Source of the DNA: Rheinheimera salexigens
Lineage (GTDB): Bacteria > Pseudomonadota > Gammaproteobacteria > Enterobacterales > Alteromonadaceae
Length of the DNA stretch: 64,000 bases
Direction: 5' to 3'
Assembly (NCBI RefSeq): GCF_001752395.1
Contig: NZ_MKEK01000001.1
Coordinates: 1,043,044-1,107,043 of the forward strand
The notes under the pieces: generated by a model
Databases searched by the model: none
What the model was told of the DNA's origin: nothing
What the model saw: the letters and a program-made list of their open reading frames with translations, nothing else
Position numbers and translations under genes: made by a program
In this document: positions 45,752 to 55,186 of the stretch, in pieces
How the letters are laid out: each line of letters begins with the position of its first letter
How positions within the stretch are numbered: position 1 is the stretch's first letter

Positions 45752-48367
45752 TTAAAATAATTCAATATCTTTATCCACTGGTGGGCTATTACTATCAAAG
45801 CTAATAGGTTGCACGTCATTGCCACTATATTGGGTGGGCTCAGTACCACTTATAAAATATTCAAAACTGCTGCTAGTATCGGTTTTACGGCTTAATAACC
45901 CAGAGTTAAGATCGATTCTAACTGAAGCTAAACCCACCGGCGGCGTTGGTGCTTTACTGGGTAATGAAGGTAATATCTGTTGCATGTAATCTAACCAGCC
46001 GGGTAGGGCGGTACGTGCACCAGATTCAGTGCCAGCACTTTGTGATTGGCCCATATTGGCATGCCATAAGGCGCGACCTAAACTACGGTTAGCATCATCA
46101 AATCCGACCCACACCGTGACGGCTAAATCAGCTGTAAAACCTGAGAACCACGTATCTTTAGAGTCATTGGTTGTGCCCGTTTTAGCCGAAACGTCACGGC
46201 GCTTTAACGTTTGTAAGCGCCAAGCTGTTCCATTCCAACCGGTTCCTGCGCGCCAATCACCGCCGCCCCAAACACTTGTCGTTAACGCATCGGCCACTAA
46301 AAAGCTGTTCTGCTTGTCCAGCACACGTTGCGCAACTTCAGGTTGTTGGCTAGGTAAACTTGCCGCATCTAGTTCAGCTTCAGTTGTTTGATCATGACTT
46401 AAACGATTAAATAATTGCTGCATTTGGGCTTCGCTATTGAGCTCAGGTGCTAACTCAGGCGTTTTAGCCGCAAAATCTTCACAATCATCACACGCTATAG
46501 CCGCTTGATGCTGATAAATAGTATTTTGCTCAGCATCTATAATACTATCAATTAAATAAGGCTTAACTAGATAACCGCCATTAGCAAATACCGCGAAACC
46601 CGTGACGACTTCCATCGGCGTTAGCGATGCAGAACCTAAGGCTAAGGTTTCGTTACGAGGTAAATCACTGGCAGCAAAACCAAAACGCTGTAAATGCTCA
46701 ATAGTTTTATCGATACCTACACCGCGTAATAAGCGAATTGATACTACGTTTTTAGATTTAGCTAAGGCTTCACGTATGCGGATAGGACCATCATATACCG
46801 CAGGTGAGTTTTTTGGCCGCCAAGCGATACCGGCATTATCATCCCATTGGTGAATAGGTGCATCATTCATAATTGAGGCTAAAGTATAGCCATTAGCTAA
46901 AGCAGCCGAATATATAAACGGCTTAATGTTTGAGCCGACTTGACGTTTGGCTTGGGTAACCCGATTAAACTGGCTTTGGCTAAAGCTAAAGCCACCCACT
47001 AACGAGCGAACAGCGCCATCGTGTGGATCAATAGCGACAATAGCACTGGTGGCTTCAGGTATCTGACTTAAGCGCCACTGCTTTTGATGCTGCCTAACTA
47101 AAATATGCATACCTGGGGCTAAAATAGCATCAGCTGTTTTCGGTGCATTACCTTGACGTCGGTCTGTAATGAAACTGCGAGCCCATTTTAAACCTTCCCA
47201 TTCTATAGTAGCTTCGGTGCCGCCACTTAAAATGACTTGGACTGTTTGGCTATTCACTTGCGTGACGACAGCTGGCACTAGATCTTCTAGACCTTTTTGT
47301 TGATCTAAATAAGCAATAATTTGTTCGGTATCAAGCCGGTCTGGTTGGTCATAATCGGGTTGCTCAGTTACGTCTGGCTTTAATGTCGCTTGCCATAAGG
47401 TATCAACTGGACCCCGATAACCGTGCCGTTCATCATATTCATATAAGTTTTGTTGCAAGCTATGTTTGGCAGTGGCTTGTTGCTGGCTATTAATAGTAGT
47501 GATAACTCTTAAACCGGCAGAGTAGGCCAACTCTTCACCAAAACGATTCACCATCTCTTGGCGTACCATCTCTGCAATATAAGGCGCCGAAGCCGTAATT
47601 TGTGCACCATGTAAACGGCTAACCACGGGGGCTTGAATAGCGGCGTCGTATGCGGCTTTATCTATAGCACCCACATCTAACATCCGGTATAGCACGATAT
47701 TACGGCGGGCCCGAGCATTGGCAGGCGAGCGAACAGGGTTTAAAGCTGAAGGCGCTTTAGGTAAACCGGCTATAATGGCTATTTCATCTAGGCTAAGCTG
47801 ATCAACGGTTTTACCAAAATACACTTGTGCGGCAGCGCCCACGCCAAAAGAGCGTTGACCTAATTCTATTTTATTAAGATATAACTCAAGAATTTTATCT
47901 TTACTTAGCAATTGCTCGATATGAAAGGCTAAGAATACTTCTTTAATTTTTCGCATGATCTTTTTTTCTCTACTGAGAAAAAAATTACGTGCTAATTGCT
48001 GAGTAATGGTACTGGCACCTTGGCTGAAATCACCCGAAGAGGCAATAACCGTGACGGCCCGTAAGATACCAATGATATCAATACCAGGATGCTCGTAAAA
48101 ACGAGTATCTTCGACTGCTAAGAAAGCTTCGATCAATAAAGGCGGCATTTGCTCAAGTGTTAACGGAATACGCCGCTTCTCACCAAATTGTGAAATAAGC
48201 TCGCCATCTGCAGTAAACACTTGCATTGGAGTCTGTAATCGCACGTCTTGCAGCGTAGTAACATCAGGCAGATCTTTTTTTACATATAAATAAAGACCGG
48301 CGATGGTTAACAACCCGCTTAGAAACAGGATCAGACAAAGAATTAAAAGTTTTTTAACCCAAGACAC
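45752..48367 (-). CDS. mrcA: Penicillin-binding protein 1A (MrcA/PonA)
   Basis: Bifunctional class A PBP that polymerises and cross-links peptidoglycan. One N-terminal membrane span (LLILCLILFLSGLLTIAGLYLYV). Glycosyltransferase domain (about 55-230): EDTRFYEHPGIDIIG with catalytic glutamate, GASTITQQLARNFFL, KILELYLNKIELG. An OB-like insert (about 330-440) is followed by the transpeptidase with SNIKPF (SxxK serine), SKN (SxN) and KTGTTNDSKD (KTG). 871 residues; E. coli PBP1a has 850. Divergent from pilMNOPQ, an arrangement shared by many gammaproteobacteria. Confidence 0.97.
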   Translation of the reverse strand: MSWVKKLLILCLILFLSGLLTIAGLYLYVKKDLPDVTTLQDVRLQTPMQVFTADGELISQFGEKRRIPLTLEQMPPLLIEAFLAVEDTRFYEHPGIDIIGILRAVTVIASSGDFSQGASTITQQLARNFFLSREKKIMRKIKEVFLAFHIEQLLSKDKILELYLNKIELGQRSFGVGAAAQVYFGKTVDQLSLDEIAIIAGLPKAPSALNPVRSPANARARRNIVLYRMLDVGAIDKAAYDAAIQAPVVSRLHGAQITASAPYIAEMVRQEMVNRFGEELAYSAGLRVITTINSQQQATAKHSLQQNLYEYDERHGYRGPVDTLWQATLKPDVTEQPDYDQPDRLDTEQIIAYLDQQKGLEDLVPAVVTQVNSQTVQVILSGGTEATIEWEGLKWARSFITDRRQGNAPKTADAILAPGMHILVRQHQKQWRLSQIPEATSAIVAIDPHDGAVRSLVGGFSFSQSQFNRVTQAKRQVGSNIKPFIYSAALANGYTLASIMNDAPIHQWDDNAGIAWRPKNSPAVYDGPIRIREALAKSKNVVSIRLLRGVGIDKTIEHLQRFGFAASDLPRNETLALGSASLTPMEVVTGFAVFANGGYLVKPYLIDSIIDAEQNTIYQHQAAIACDDCEDFAAKTPELAPELNSEAQMQQLFNRLSHDQTTEAELDAASLPSQQPEVAQRVLDKQNSFLVADALTTSVWGGGDWRAGTGWNGTAWRLQTLKRRDVSAKTGTTNDSKDTWFSGFTADLAVTVWVGFDDANRSLGRALWHANMGQSQSAGTESGARTALPGWLDYMQQILPSLPSKAPTPPVGLASVRIDLNSGLLSRKTDTSSSFEYFISGTEPTQYSGNDVQPISFDSNSPPVDKDIELF

Positions 48368-48526
48368 TGATTAGCACCATTTTTTACTCCCAATTCTTTT
48401 ACAACACTGCTAGTATATATTTATTAGCGCTGGATGAAACGCTTTTTATTGCGATAAATTAGCAATTTAGCTAACAATAATGCAAGAATGGCGATAACGA
48501 TAACAATAATTTGATTGCAGGATGCT

Positions 48527-49606
48527 ATGATAAAACGCCTGTTTAGTAAACAGCCCACCATGATGGTGGGAATAGATATTGGGGCTCATTCCGTAAAGGC
48601 TGTGCTACTTAGTCAACACAATGGTATGTGCAAAGTTGAAGCATTTGCCGTTGAACCAATGATTAAAGGAGCCATGTCTGATCGTGAAATTCAAGATATA
48701 GAAGCCGTAGGTAATGTGTTGAGTAAGATCCGTAAAAAGATCCCTCGTTCAATTAAACACGCTGCAGCTGCTGTTTCTGGTTCAACCGTGATCAGTAAAG
48801 TCATTTTCATGGATGTCTCCTTAACCGATGCTGAATTAGAAAGTCAGATAGAAGTTGAGGCAGATACCTTAATCCCTTACCCCTTAAATGAAGTTAGCAT
48901 CGATTTTGAAAAGCTTGATGTTAATGAATCCGATCCGTCTCGTGTCAACGTGCTGCTAAGTGCTGCTCGAACTGAAAGTGTTGAAGTTCGGGTGTCGGCC
49001 TTAGACAACGGCGGTTTTAGCGCTAAAGTGATAGATATTGAAAGCTATGCTTTAAGCCGAGCCGCAGAATTGTGTTGGAGCCAATTACCAGACGATGCTG
49101 AGAAAAAAGTTGTCGCCATGGTCGATATTGGTGCCACGATGACATTACTTAGCATTATTGAAAACGGTAAAACGGTATATACCCGAGACCAAGCCTTTGG
49201 TGGCGATCAATATACCCGCAGTATTTTATCCTATTACAATAAAAGCTATGACGACGCTGAATTAGCCAAAGTTAGCGGTGATTTACCGCCTAACTATACT
49301 TTTGAAGTGTTAGCCCCATTTCAAACCATGTTATTACAACAAGTACGGCGTGGTATTCAAATGTATCTGACCAGTAGCGGTAAAGATGCCGTCGATTACA
49401 TTATCATCTCTGGTGGTACTGTATTAATAGAGGGTATTGATAAACTGTTAATCGATGAATTAGGTATTCATACCGTGGTGGCCAATCCATTTAATGCGAT
49501 GGAACTAGCCCCTGCTATCGATAGAGAGCAGTTGAATCGTTACGCTTCACAATTAATGGTTGCCAGCGGCTTAGCATTACGGAGTTTCTCACCATGGCAT
49601 ATATAA
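48527..49606 (+). CDS. pilM: Type IV pilus inner-membrane platform protein PilM
   Basis: Actin-like cytoplasmic ATPase of the PilMNOP alignment complex that links the pilus motor to the secretin. MVGIDIGAHSVKAVLLS is the phosphate-1 loop; VVAMVDIGATMTLLSIIENG and YIIISGGTVLIEGID are the later actin-fold loops. The ATG at 48527 (GCAGGA upstream) is preferred over an in-frame TTG four codons earlier. 359 residues. First gene of pilMNOPQ; its stop overlaps pilN by 13 bases. Confidence 0.96.
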   Translation: MIKRLFSKQPTMMVGIDIGAHSVKAVLLSQHNGMCKVEAFAVEPMIKGAMSDREIQDIEAVGNVLSKIRKKIPRSIKHAAAAVSGSTVISKVIFMDVSLTDAELESQIEVEADTLIPYPLNEVSIDFEKLDVNESDPSRVNVLLSAARTESVEVRVSALDNGGFSAKVIDIESYALSRAAELCWSQLPDDAEKKVVAMVDIGATMTLLSIIENGKTVYTRDQAFGGDQYTRSILSYYNKSYDDAELAKVSGDLPPNYTFEVLAPFQTMLLQQVRRGIQMYLTSSGKDAVDYIIISGGTVLIEGIDKLLIDELGIHTVVANPFNAMELAPAIDREQLNRYASQLMVASGLALRSFSPWHI

Positions 49607-50190
49607 ACTTACTGCCGTGGCGCGAAGCTGCGCGAAAAGAGCGGCAAAAACAATATTTAACCATTTTAGCGGCAACGGCATTATTTAGCTTTTTATTGAT
49701 GTTTTTAATTAACATGTTTTATAACGCTAGAATTGATGGCCAATTGCAGCGCAATAGTTATTTAAGCAACGAAATTAAAGTACTAGACCAACGTATTACT
49801 GAAATTCGTACTTTGAACGATAAAAAGAAAAGCTTACAACAGCGCATGTCGTTGATTGAACAACTGCAAAGTAGTCGTAATTTAGGCACGCAAATTATGG
49901 ACGAAATTGCCCATGTTGTGCCAGCGGGGGTTTATTTAACTCAATTTGAGAAAAAAGGCTCGTCGTTACTGCTGGTAGGTAAAAGTGAATCTAATAACCG
50001 CTTATCAAATATGCTTCGCGAAGCTGAAAGTTCAGAGTTATTAGCAGACCCTTTACTGGAATTTATCGAAGCAGGTAAAGACTCATCAACATTATTAAGT
50101 AACTTTAAGATGCATTTATTGGTGACCGGTTTTGAAGCCGTACATGGTACTGCTGAAGCTGCGACACCGGCTAATAGAGGTGCAAAATGA
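49594..50190 (+). CDS. pilN: Type IV pilus assembly protein PilN
   Basis: Bitopic protein that pairs with PilO in the inner membrane. The N-terminus INLLPWREAARKERQKQYL is the PilM-binding motif (consensus INLLPWR). One membrane span follows (about 24-43, TILAATALFSFLLMFLINMFY), then a coiled coil and a ferredoxin-like periplasmic domain. 198 residues. Overlaps pilM by 13 bases and pilO by 4 bases (ATGA), so translation is coupled. Confidence 0.96.
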   Translation: MAYINLLPWREAARKERQKQYLTILAATALFSFLLMFLINMFYNARIDGQLQRNSYLSNEIKVLDQRITEIRTLNDKKKSLQQRMSLIEQLQSSRNLGTQIMDEIAHVVPAGVYLTQFEKKGSSLLLVGKSESNNRLSNMLREAESSELLADPLLEFIEAGKDSSTLLSNFKMHLLVTGFEAVHGTAEAATPANRGAK

Positions 50191-50786
50191 GTCTGAATTT
50201 TAATTTGTCAGATATCGATGTAAATGATCTCGATATCGAAAATATGGGCTCATGGCCGGTAGCGGTAAAAGTAATCTTTGCTTTTATCTTAGCGGTATTG
50301 GTATGTACGCTTAGTTACTTTTTGATGATAGATAGTCAAATTGATGAGTTAGCTGTTGCAGAAAATAAAGAAACTGAATTACGTCAAGTATTTAGAACTA
50401 AATATGCATCAGCGGTTAACTTAGAGGCTTACAAACTGCAAATGGTGGAAATGGAAAAATCATTTTCATCGTTATTAAAACAGCTACCCACGACCCATGA
50501 GACACCAGGTTTGTTGGATGATGTGACTTATGTTGGCACCACAAGTGGTTTAACCTTTATTCGCATTAACTGGGAACCGGAAATAGAAAAAGAGTTTTAC
50601 ACCGAGTTACCGATTAAAATTGAAGTAATAGGTGACTATCATCAATTTGGTAACTTTGTTAGTGAAGTAGCAAAACTGCCGAGGATAGTTAGTTTGCATG
50701 ACTTCACCATCCAAACCGAAAAAGATGAACGGCTACGGTTTAATGTTGTTGCCAAAACCTATAGATATAAAGAGGTGCAGCAATGA
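50187..50786 (+). CDS. pilO: Type IV pilus assembly protein PilO
   Basis: Inner membrane partner of PilN. A cytoplasmic N-terminus (about 1-25, SLNFNLSDIDVNDLDIENMGSW pattern) leads into one membrane span (about 28-48, VIFAFILAVLVCTLSYFLMI), a coiled coil and a PilO-type ferredoxin-like domain with TYVGTTSGLTF and ELPIKIEVIGDYHQFGNFVSEVAKLPRIV. 199 residues. 4-base ATGA overlaps on both sides. Confidence 0.96.
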   Translation: MSLNFNLSDIDVNDLDIENMGSWPVAVKVIFAFILAVLVCTLSYFLMIDSQIDELAVAENKETELRQVFRTKYASAVNLEAYKLQMVEMEKSFSSLLKQLPTTHETPGLLDDVTYVGTTSGLTFIRINWEPEIEKEFYTELPIKIEVIGDYHQFGNFVSEVAKLPRIVSLHDFTIQTEKDERLRFNVVAKTYRYKEVQQ

Positions 50787-51322
50787 TAAAAAGACTAGTT
50801 GCTATTGCCGTCAGCACCATATTGTTAACAGGCTGTTTTGACGATTTAAGCGAAGTACAGCAATATACTGAGCAAGTAAAACTAAATACTAAATCGCGGA
50901 TCGACCCGTTACCCGAAGTGAAAGAGTTTGAGCATATTGCCTATCGGTCACAAAACTCCAGAAGTCCGTTTTCTGAGCCTAAACCCGAAGCAATACAAGA
51001 CAAGTTCTTACAAGTGCAAGACTGTTTACACCCAGATCCAAGACGTAGAAAAGAACCACTAGAAAAATATGCATTAGATAACTTAAAAATGCGTGGTACT
51101 TTAGGTGATATCGGTAATATTTGGGCGTTAATTGAAGCCGCAGATAAAACCTTGCACCGTATAACATTAAATAACCATGTTGGATTGTTCCATGGTCGCG
51201 TTATTAACGTTGAGCCAACCCATATTGAGTTATTAGAGTTAATTCCCGATGGTGCCGGATGTTGGAAAGAACGGACGACCATGCTGCAGATGGCGGATAC
51301 GTCACCTGCTACAAGTAATTGA
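50783..51322 (+). CDS. pilP: Type IV pilus lipoprotein PilP
   Basis: Inner membrane lipoprotein that bridges PilNO to the secretin PilQ. Lipobox ILLTGC gives lipidation at C18. The proline-rich N-terminal stretch, then SRSPFSEPKPE and the beta-sandwich MRGTLGDIGNIWALIEAADKTLHRI are typical PilP. 179 residues. The stop is 18 bases before pilQ. Confidence 0.95.
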   Translation: MIKRLVAIAVSTILLTGCFDDLSEVQQYTEQVKLNTKSRIDPLPEVKEFEHIAYRSQNSRSPFSEPKPEAIQDKFLQVQDCLHPDPRRRKEPLEKYALDNLKMRGTLGDIGNIWALIEAADKTLHRITLNNHVGLFHGRVINVEPTHIELLELIPDGAGCWKERTTMLQMADTSPATSN

Positions 51323-51340
51323 TAAGTATGCGAGTAATTT

Positions 51341-53407
51341 ATGGATAAAATAATCACAACAATGTCTGACAGATTCCAGCGTTCATTAGCCTGCGTGCTA
51401 ACGTTAACTTTTCTGTCTTTGCCCGCTGCAGCAGTACCTTTGCTTTATGATGTTAAATATAACCCATTATTAACCGGGGAAACGGAAATAGAATTTGTAT
51501 TTGATGAAGAATTATATGCAGATCCTAGTATCCAAGTATTTAACGAGCCAGCACGGATTGAGCTGTTTTTTGATAACTCAGATTATGAAGAAAAACTAGA
51601 CCAAGTATTAATCAATAAAGCCGGCGTTAAAAAGGTCACCTCAGAGTTTGTCGGTGAAGGCTTTAGAACTATTATTTACTTAGACTACTTAAAAATATAC
51701 CGCACCCGAGTCAAGGGTAACGTATTTTATATGCACATTTCAGATAACCCTACGTCAGATCAAGTAGGTCAAGCTGCGGATGTTAAGCCTACCTACATTA
51801 ACCGTGTTAATGCTATTGATTTTCGCCGCGGTGATAAAGGTGAAGGTCGAGTGTTAGTGTTTTTACGTGATAACACTGCCGCGGTAGATGTTGCAGAGCG
51901 TTTAGGTAAACTTGAGGTAGAGTTTCATAATACCGATATTTTAGACGAGTTATTATATCAATTAGACGTGGTTGACTTTGGCACTATTGTTAAGGGAATT
52001 GAAACCTTTAAAGAAGGCGCTTCAACCCGGTTAGTGATAGATACTACGGCTGAGTTTACTTTTACCTATCAGCAAATTGATAATATCTTTACCTTAAATA
52101 TTGAAAAAGACACGACCAACCGAAGTATTTTAGGTGGTGGTAAAGAATATAAAGGCCGAGCAATTTCATTAAACTTCCAAGATATACCCGTACGTACTGT
52201 ATTACAGATTATTGCTGATTATAACGGCTTTAACTTAGTTACCACTGACTCAGTAACCGGTAATATCACCTTACGTCTTGATGGTACACCTTGGGATCAA
52301 GCTCTAGATATCGTGTTACGAGTTAAAGGTTTAGATAAGCGTATGGACGGTAACATCTTAATGGTGGCACCTACCGATGAGCTGGCAGCACGTGAAGCGA
52401 GAGAGTTAGAATCTAAACAACAAGTCGCGGATTTAGAACCCCTATATTCTGACTTTTTATCGATAAACTATGCTAAAGCGACCGATATTGCTGGCTTGTT
52501 AAGTAACAAAGACGCCACTATTTTATCAAGCAGAGGCTCTGTAAACGTCGATGAGCGGACCAATACTATTTTAATCAAAGATACGGCAGTGAATATTGAA
52601 AGCGTAAGAAAACTAATTGAGCGCTTAGATGTTCCTGTAAAACAAGTATTAATTGAATCACGTATGGTTACCGTTCGCGATAAAGTGGATAATGAGTTAG
52701 GTATTCGTTGGGGCTTTAGCGATCAGCAAAGCAGCAGCAGTTCAAACCAAGGTACTTCTGGTACAGCAGGGGGTGCTAATAATATTGCTAATGGTATAAT
52801 GCCGTCGTTAGACAATCGTTGGAACGTCAATTTACCTGCGAGTAACCCAGCTGGTAGTATTGCGTTTCATATTGCTCGTTTAGCCGATGGTACTTTGTTG
52901 GACTTAGAGTTATCTGCGCTAGAGCAAGAAAATAAAGGCGAGATAATCGCGAGTCCACGCATTACTACAGCTAACCAGAAGCAAGCACGCATTGAACAAG
53001 GTGTTGAAATACCTTATGTCCAAGCTGCGTCAAGTGGTGCAACCACGGTAGAGTTTAAAAAGGCCGTATTAAGTTTAACGGTAACACCGCAAATTACTCC
53101 GGATAATAAAATTATCCTGGATTTAATTATTACCCAAAACACTCGGGGTGAAACGGTACAAACTCCAACGGGTCCTGCTACTGCGATAGACACCCAAGAA
53201 ATTCAAACCCAAGTGTTAGTTGATAATGGCGAAACTATAGTGTTAGGTGGTATTTATCAGCAACAAATTTTATCTACAACCAGTAAAGTTCCACTTTTGG
53301 GTGACATTCCATATTTAGGCCGCTTGTTTAAATCGACTAGTGAAATAAACGAAAAGAATGAGTTGCTAATTTTTGTTACACCAAAAATCATCACCGAAGG
53401 GCTGTAA
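51341..53407 (+). CDS. pilQ: Type IV pilus secretin PilQ
   Basis: Outer membrane channel for the pilus. A signal peptide (about 8-31, ending AAAVP) is followed by AMIN domains (about 35-240), an STN/N0 domain (GRAISLNFQDIPVRTVLQIIADYNG), an N1 domain (YAKATDIAGLL) and the secretin core (about 440-685: LIESRMVTVRDKVDNELGI, SPRITTANQKQARIEQGVEIPY, TPQITPDNKIILDL, VPLLGDIPYLGRLFKS). The low-complexity insert SDQQSSSSSNQGTSGTAGG lies in the core, as usual. 688 residues. A later ATG at 51362 is also possible as start. Confidence 0.97.
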   Translation: MDKIITTMSDRFQRSLACVLTLTFLSLPAAAVPLLYDVKYNPLLTGETEIEFVFDEELYADPSIQVFNEPARIELFFDNSDYEEKLDQVLINKAGVKKVTSEFVGEGFRTIIYLDYLKIYRTRVKGNVFYMHISDNPTSDQVGQAADVKPTYINRVNAIDFRRGDKGEGRVLVFLRDNTAAVDVAERLGKLEVEFHNTDILDELLYQLDVVDFGTIVKGIETFKEGASTRLVIDTTAEFTFTYQQIDNIFTLNIEKDTTNRSILGGGKEYKGRAISLNFQDIPVRTVLQIIADYNGFNLVTTDSVTGNITLRLDGTPWDQALDIVLRVKGLDKRMDGNILMVAPTDELAAREARELESKQQVADLEPLYSDFLSINYAKATDIAGLLSNKDATILSSRGSVNVDERTNTILIKDTAVNIESVRKLIERLDVPVKQVLIESRMVTVRDKVDNELGIRWGFSDQQSSSSSNQGTSGTAGGANNIANGIMPSLDNRWNVNLPASNPAGSIAFHIARLADGTLLDLELSALEQENKGEIIASPRITTANQKQARIEQGVEIPYVQAASSGATTVEFKKAVLSLTVTPQITPDNKIILDLIITQNTRGETVQTPTGPATAIDTQEIQTQVLVDNGETIVLGGIYQQQILSTTSKVPLLGDIPYLGRLFKSTSEINEKNELLIFVTPKIITEGL

Positions 53408-53415
53408 TTAAGTTT

Positions 53416-53450
53416 TTCCAGCCAGTATTGTCATGTGATACTGGCTGGAA
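53416..53450. repeat. Perfect 13-bp inverted repeat between pilQ and aroK
   Basis: TTCCAGCCAGTAT (53416-53428) and ATACTGGCTGGAA (53438-53450) are perfect complements with a 9-base loop. It begins 9 bases after the pilQ stop. No T run follows, so it is not a standard terminator; it could stabilise the 3' end of pil mRNA, attenuate read-through into aroK, or bind protein. Confidence 0.85.
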
Positions 53451-53573
53451 TGGAGATTTAGCTTGCCAACAAATGGGCATTCCTGACATAATCCAGCGCT
53501 TCAAACATTCGCGGGAGCCATTTGGTCCTTGAATTCCACATTTTAATGAGTTGGCTGATTAGCAATACGAAAT

Positions 53574-54092
53574 ATGGCAGAGAAACGTAATATCTTCCTT
53601 GTTGGCCCAATGGGTGCTGGAAAAAGCACAATTGGACGTCACTTAGCAGACATGCTTCATCTTGAGTTCTACGATTCAGATCATGAAATTGAACGTCGTA
53701 CAGGCGCAGATATTGCTTGGGTATTTGATCTGGAAGGTGAAGAAGGTTTTAGAGTGCGTGAAGAAAACGTCATTCAGGATCTTACAGAACTTCAAGGCAT
53801 TGTATTGGCAACCGGAGGCGGCTCGGTGTTAAGTAAAGAAACCCGAAACCGGCTGTCTGCACGAGGCATAGTCGTATATTTAGAAACGCCTATCGAGAAG
53901 CAGGTGGCAAGAACCCAGCGTGACAAGCGCAGACCCCTGCTACAAACAGAAGAAGAACCAAAATTGGTTTTAGAGCGACTTGCAGAAGAACGTAATCCTT
54001 TATATGAAGAGATTGCTGACTTTACTATTCGTACCGACGAACAAAGCGCTCGCGCAGTTGCAAACCAAATTATCGAACAAATTGGTTTTTAA
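53574..54092 (+). CDS. aroK: Shikimate kinase I (AroK)
   Basis: Phosphorylates shikimate in aromatic amino acid synthesis. Walker [16 protein letters not shown] (about 11-25), the shikimate-binding [11 protein letters not shown], the GGG motif TGGGSVL, and the lid arginines RDKRRPLL. 172 residues. Follows pilQ after a 166-base gap with a hairpin, and precedes aroB by 23 bases. This pilQ-aroK-aroB-damX-dam order is conserved in gammaproteobacteria. Confidence 0.98.
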   Translation: MAEKRNIFLVGPMGAGKSTIGRHLADMLHLEFYDSDHEIERRTGADIAWVFDLEGEEGFRVREENVIQDLTELQGIVLATGGGSVLSKETRNRLSARGIVVYLETPIEKQVARTQRDKRRPLLQTEEEPKLVLERLAEERNPLYEEIADFTIRTDEQSARAVANQIIEQIGF

Positions 54093-54115
54093 ATAAATCA
54101 TAGCGGGGAGCTGTA

Positions 54116-55186
54116 ATGCAAAAAGTTGAAGTACAACTTGGCGAGCGCAGCTACCCAATATGTATCAACTCGCACTTTAACGATCTGGTTGCTGAATATA
54201 GTCAAAGCAAACAGGTCGTTATTGTTTCTAACCCCACTGTAGCGAGTCACTATTTAAATAGTATCAAGTGCTTATTTCCCCAAGCCAAATTAAATTACAT
54301 TCTTTTACCTGATGGTGAAGCTTATAAAACCTTAGCCTCGTATGAAACAGTACTATCTTTTTTACTGCAGCATCAATATTCACGTGATGTGTTATTAGTC
54401 GCTCTTGGTGGTGGTGTCATAGGTGACATTACAGGATTTGTGGCGGCAACCTATCAACGCGGTGTACGATTTTTACAAATACCAACTACTTTACTGGCCC
54501 AAGTCGATTCTTCAGTAGGCGGTAAGACAGCGGTTAATCATGCGTTAGGTAAAAATATGATCGGCGCTTTTAAGCAGCCGGTACAAGTTATTATTAACAC
54601 CCAAGTTTTAGCAACACTACCCGCTAGAGAATTTGCTGCAGGTATGGCAGAAGTGATCAAGTACGCCTTGATTGCAGATAAAGCTTTTTTTAGTTGGTTA
54701 TTAACAGAACATCAAGCTATTTTGGCCCAAGACCATCTCGTGCTTGCGCAGATGATAAAACACTGTTGTCAAATGAAAGCGGATATTGTTAGCCGTGATG
54801 AAACTGAACAAGGTGAGCGCGCCTTACTCAATCTTGGCCATACCTTTGGGCATGCTATAGAAGCGCATTTAGGCTACGGTAGTTGGCTGCATGGTGAAGC
54901 GGTTGCGGCTGGCATGGTAATGGCGGCCAAATTATCTTTATCACGAGGCTGGCTGGTACAGCAAGATCTTGACCAACTGATTCAATTACTCGAAGTGTTT
55001 CAATTACCAACCGCTGCACCTGAACATATGTGTATAGCCGATTTTTTACCTTATATGAAAACAGATAAAAAAGTTAAAAACGGTCAAATGCGTTTTGTGT
55101 TACCGATTTCTTTTGGTGCTTGTGCGCTAAAAGATGATGTCACAGAAGACGAGCTAATGCAGGTATTCGCTAATGGATTGCACTAA
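54116..55186 (+). CDS. aroB: 3-dehydroquinate synthase (AroB)
   Basis: NAD+- and metal-dependent cyclisation of DAHP to 3-dehydroquinate. Signatures: GGGVIGDITGFVAATYQRGV, PTTLLAQVDSSVGGKTAVNH, the metal ligands in NLGHTFGHAIEA and LHGEAVAAGM, and KTDKKVKNG. 356 residues. GGGGAG lies upstream of the ATG. It overlaps damX by 14 bases. Confidence 0.98.
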   Translation: MQKVEVQLGERSYPICINSHFNDLVAEYSQSKQVVIVSNPTVASHYLNSIKCLFPQAKLNYILLPDGEAYKTLASYETVLSFLLQHQYSRDVLLVALGGGVIGDITGFVAATYQRGVRFLQIPTTLLAQVDSSVGGKTAVNHALGKNMIGAFKQPVQVIINTQVLATLPAREFAAGMAEVIKYALIADKAFFSWLLTEHQAILAQDHLVLAQMIKHCCQMKADIVSRDETEQGERALLNLGHTFGHAIEAHLGYGSWLHGEAVAAGMVMAAKLSLSRGWLVQQDLDQLIQLLEVFQLPTAAPEHMCIADFLPYMKTDKKVKNGQMRFVLPISFGACALKDDVTEDELMQVFANGLH

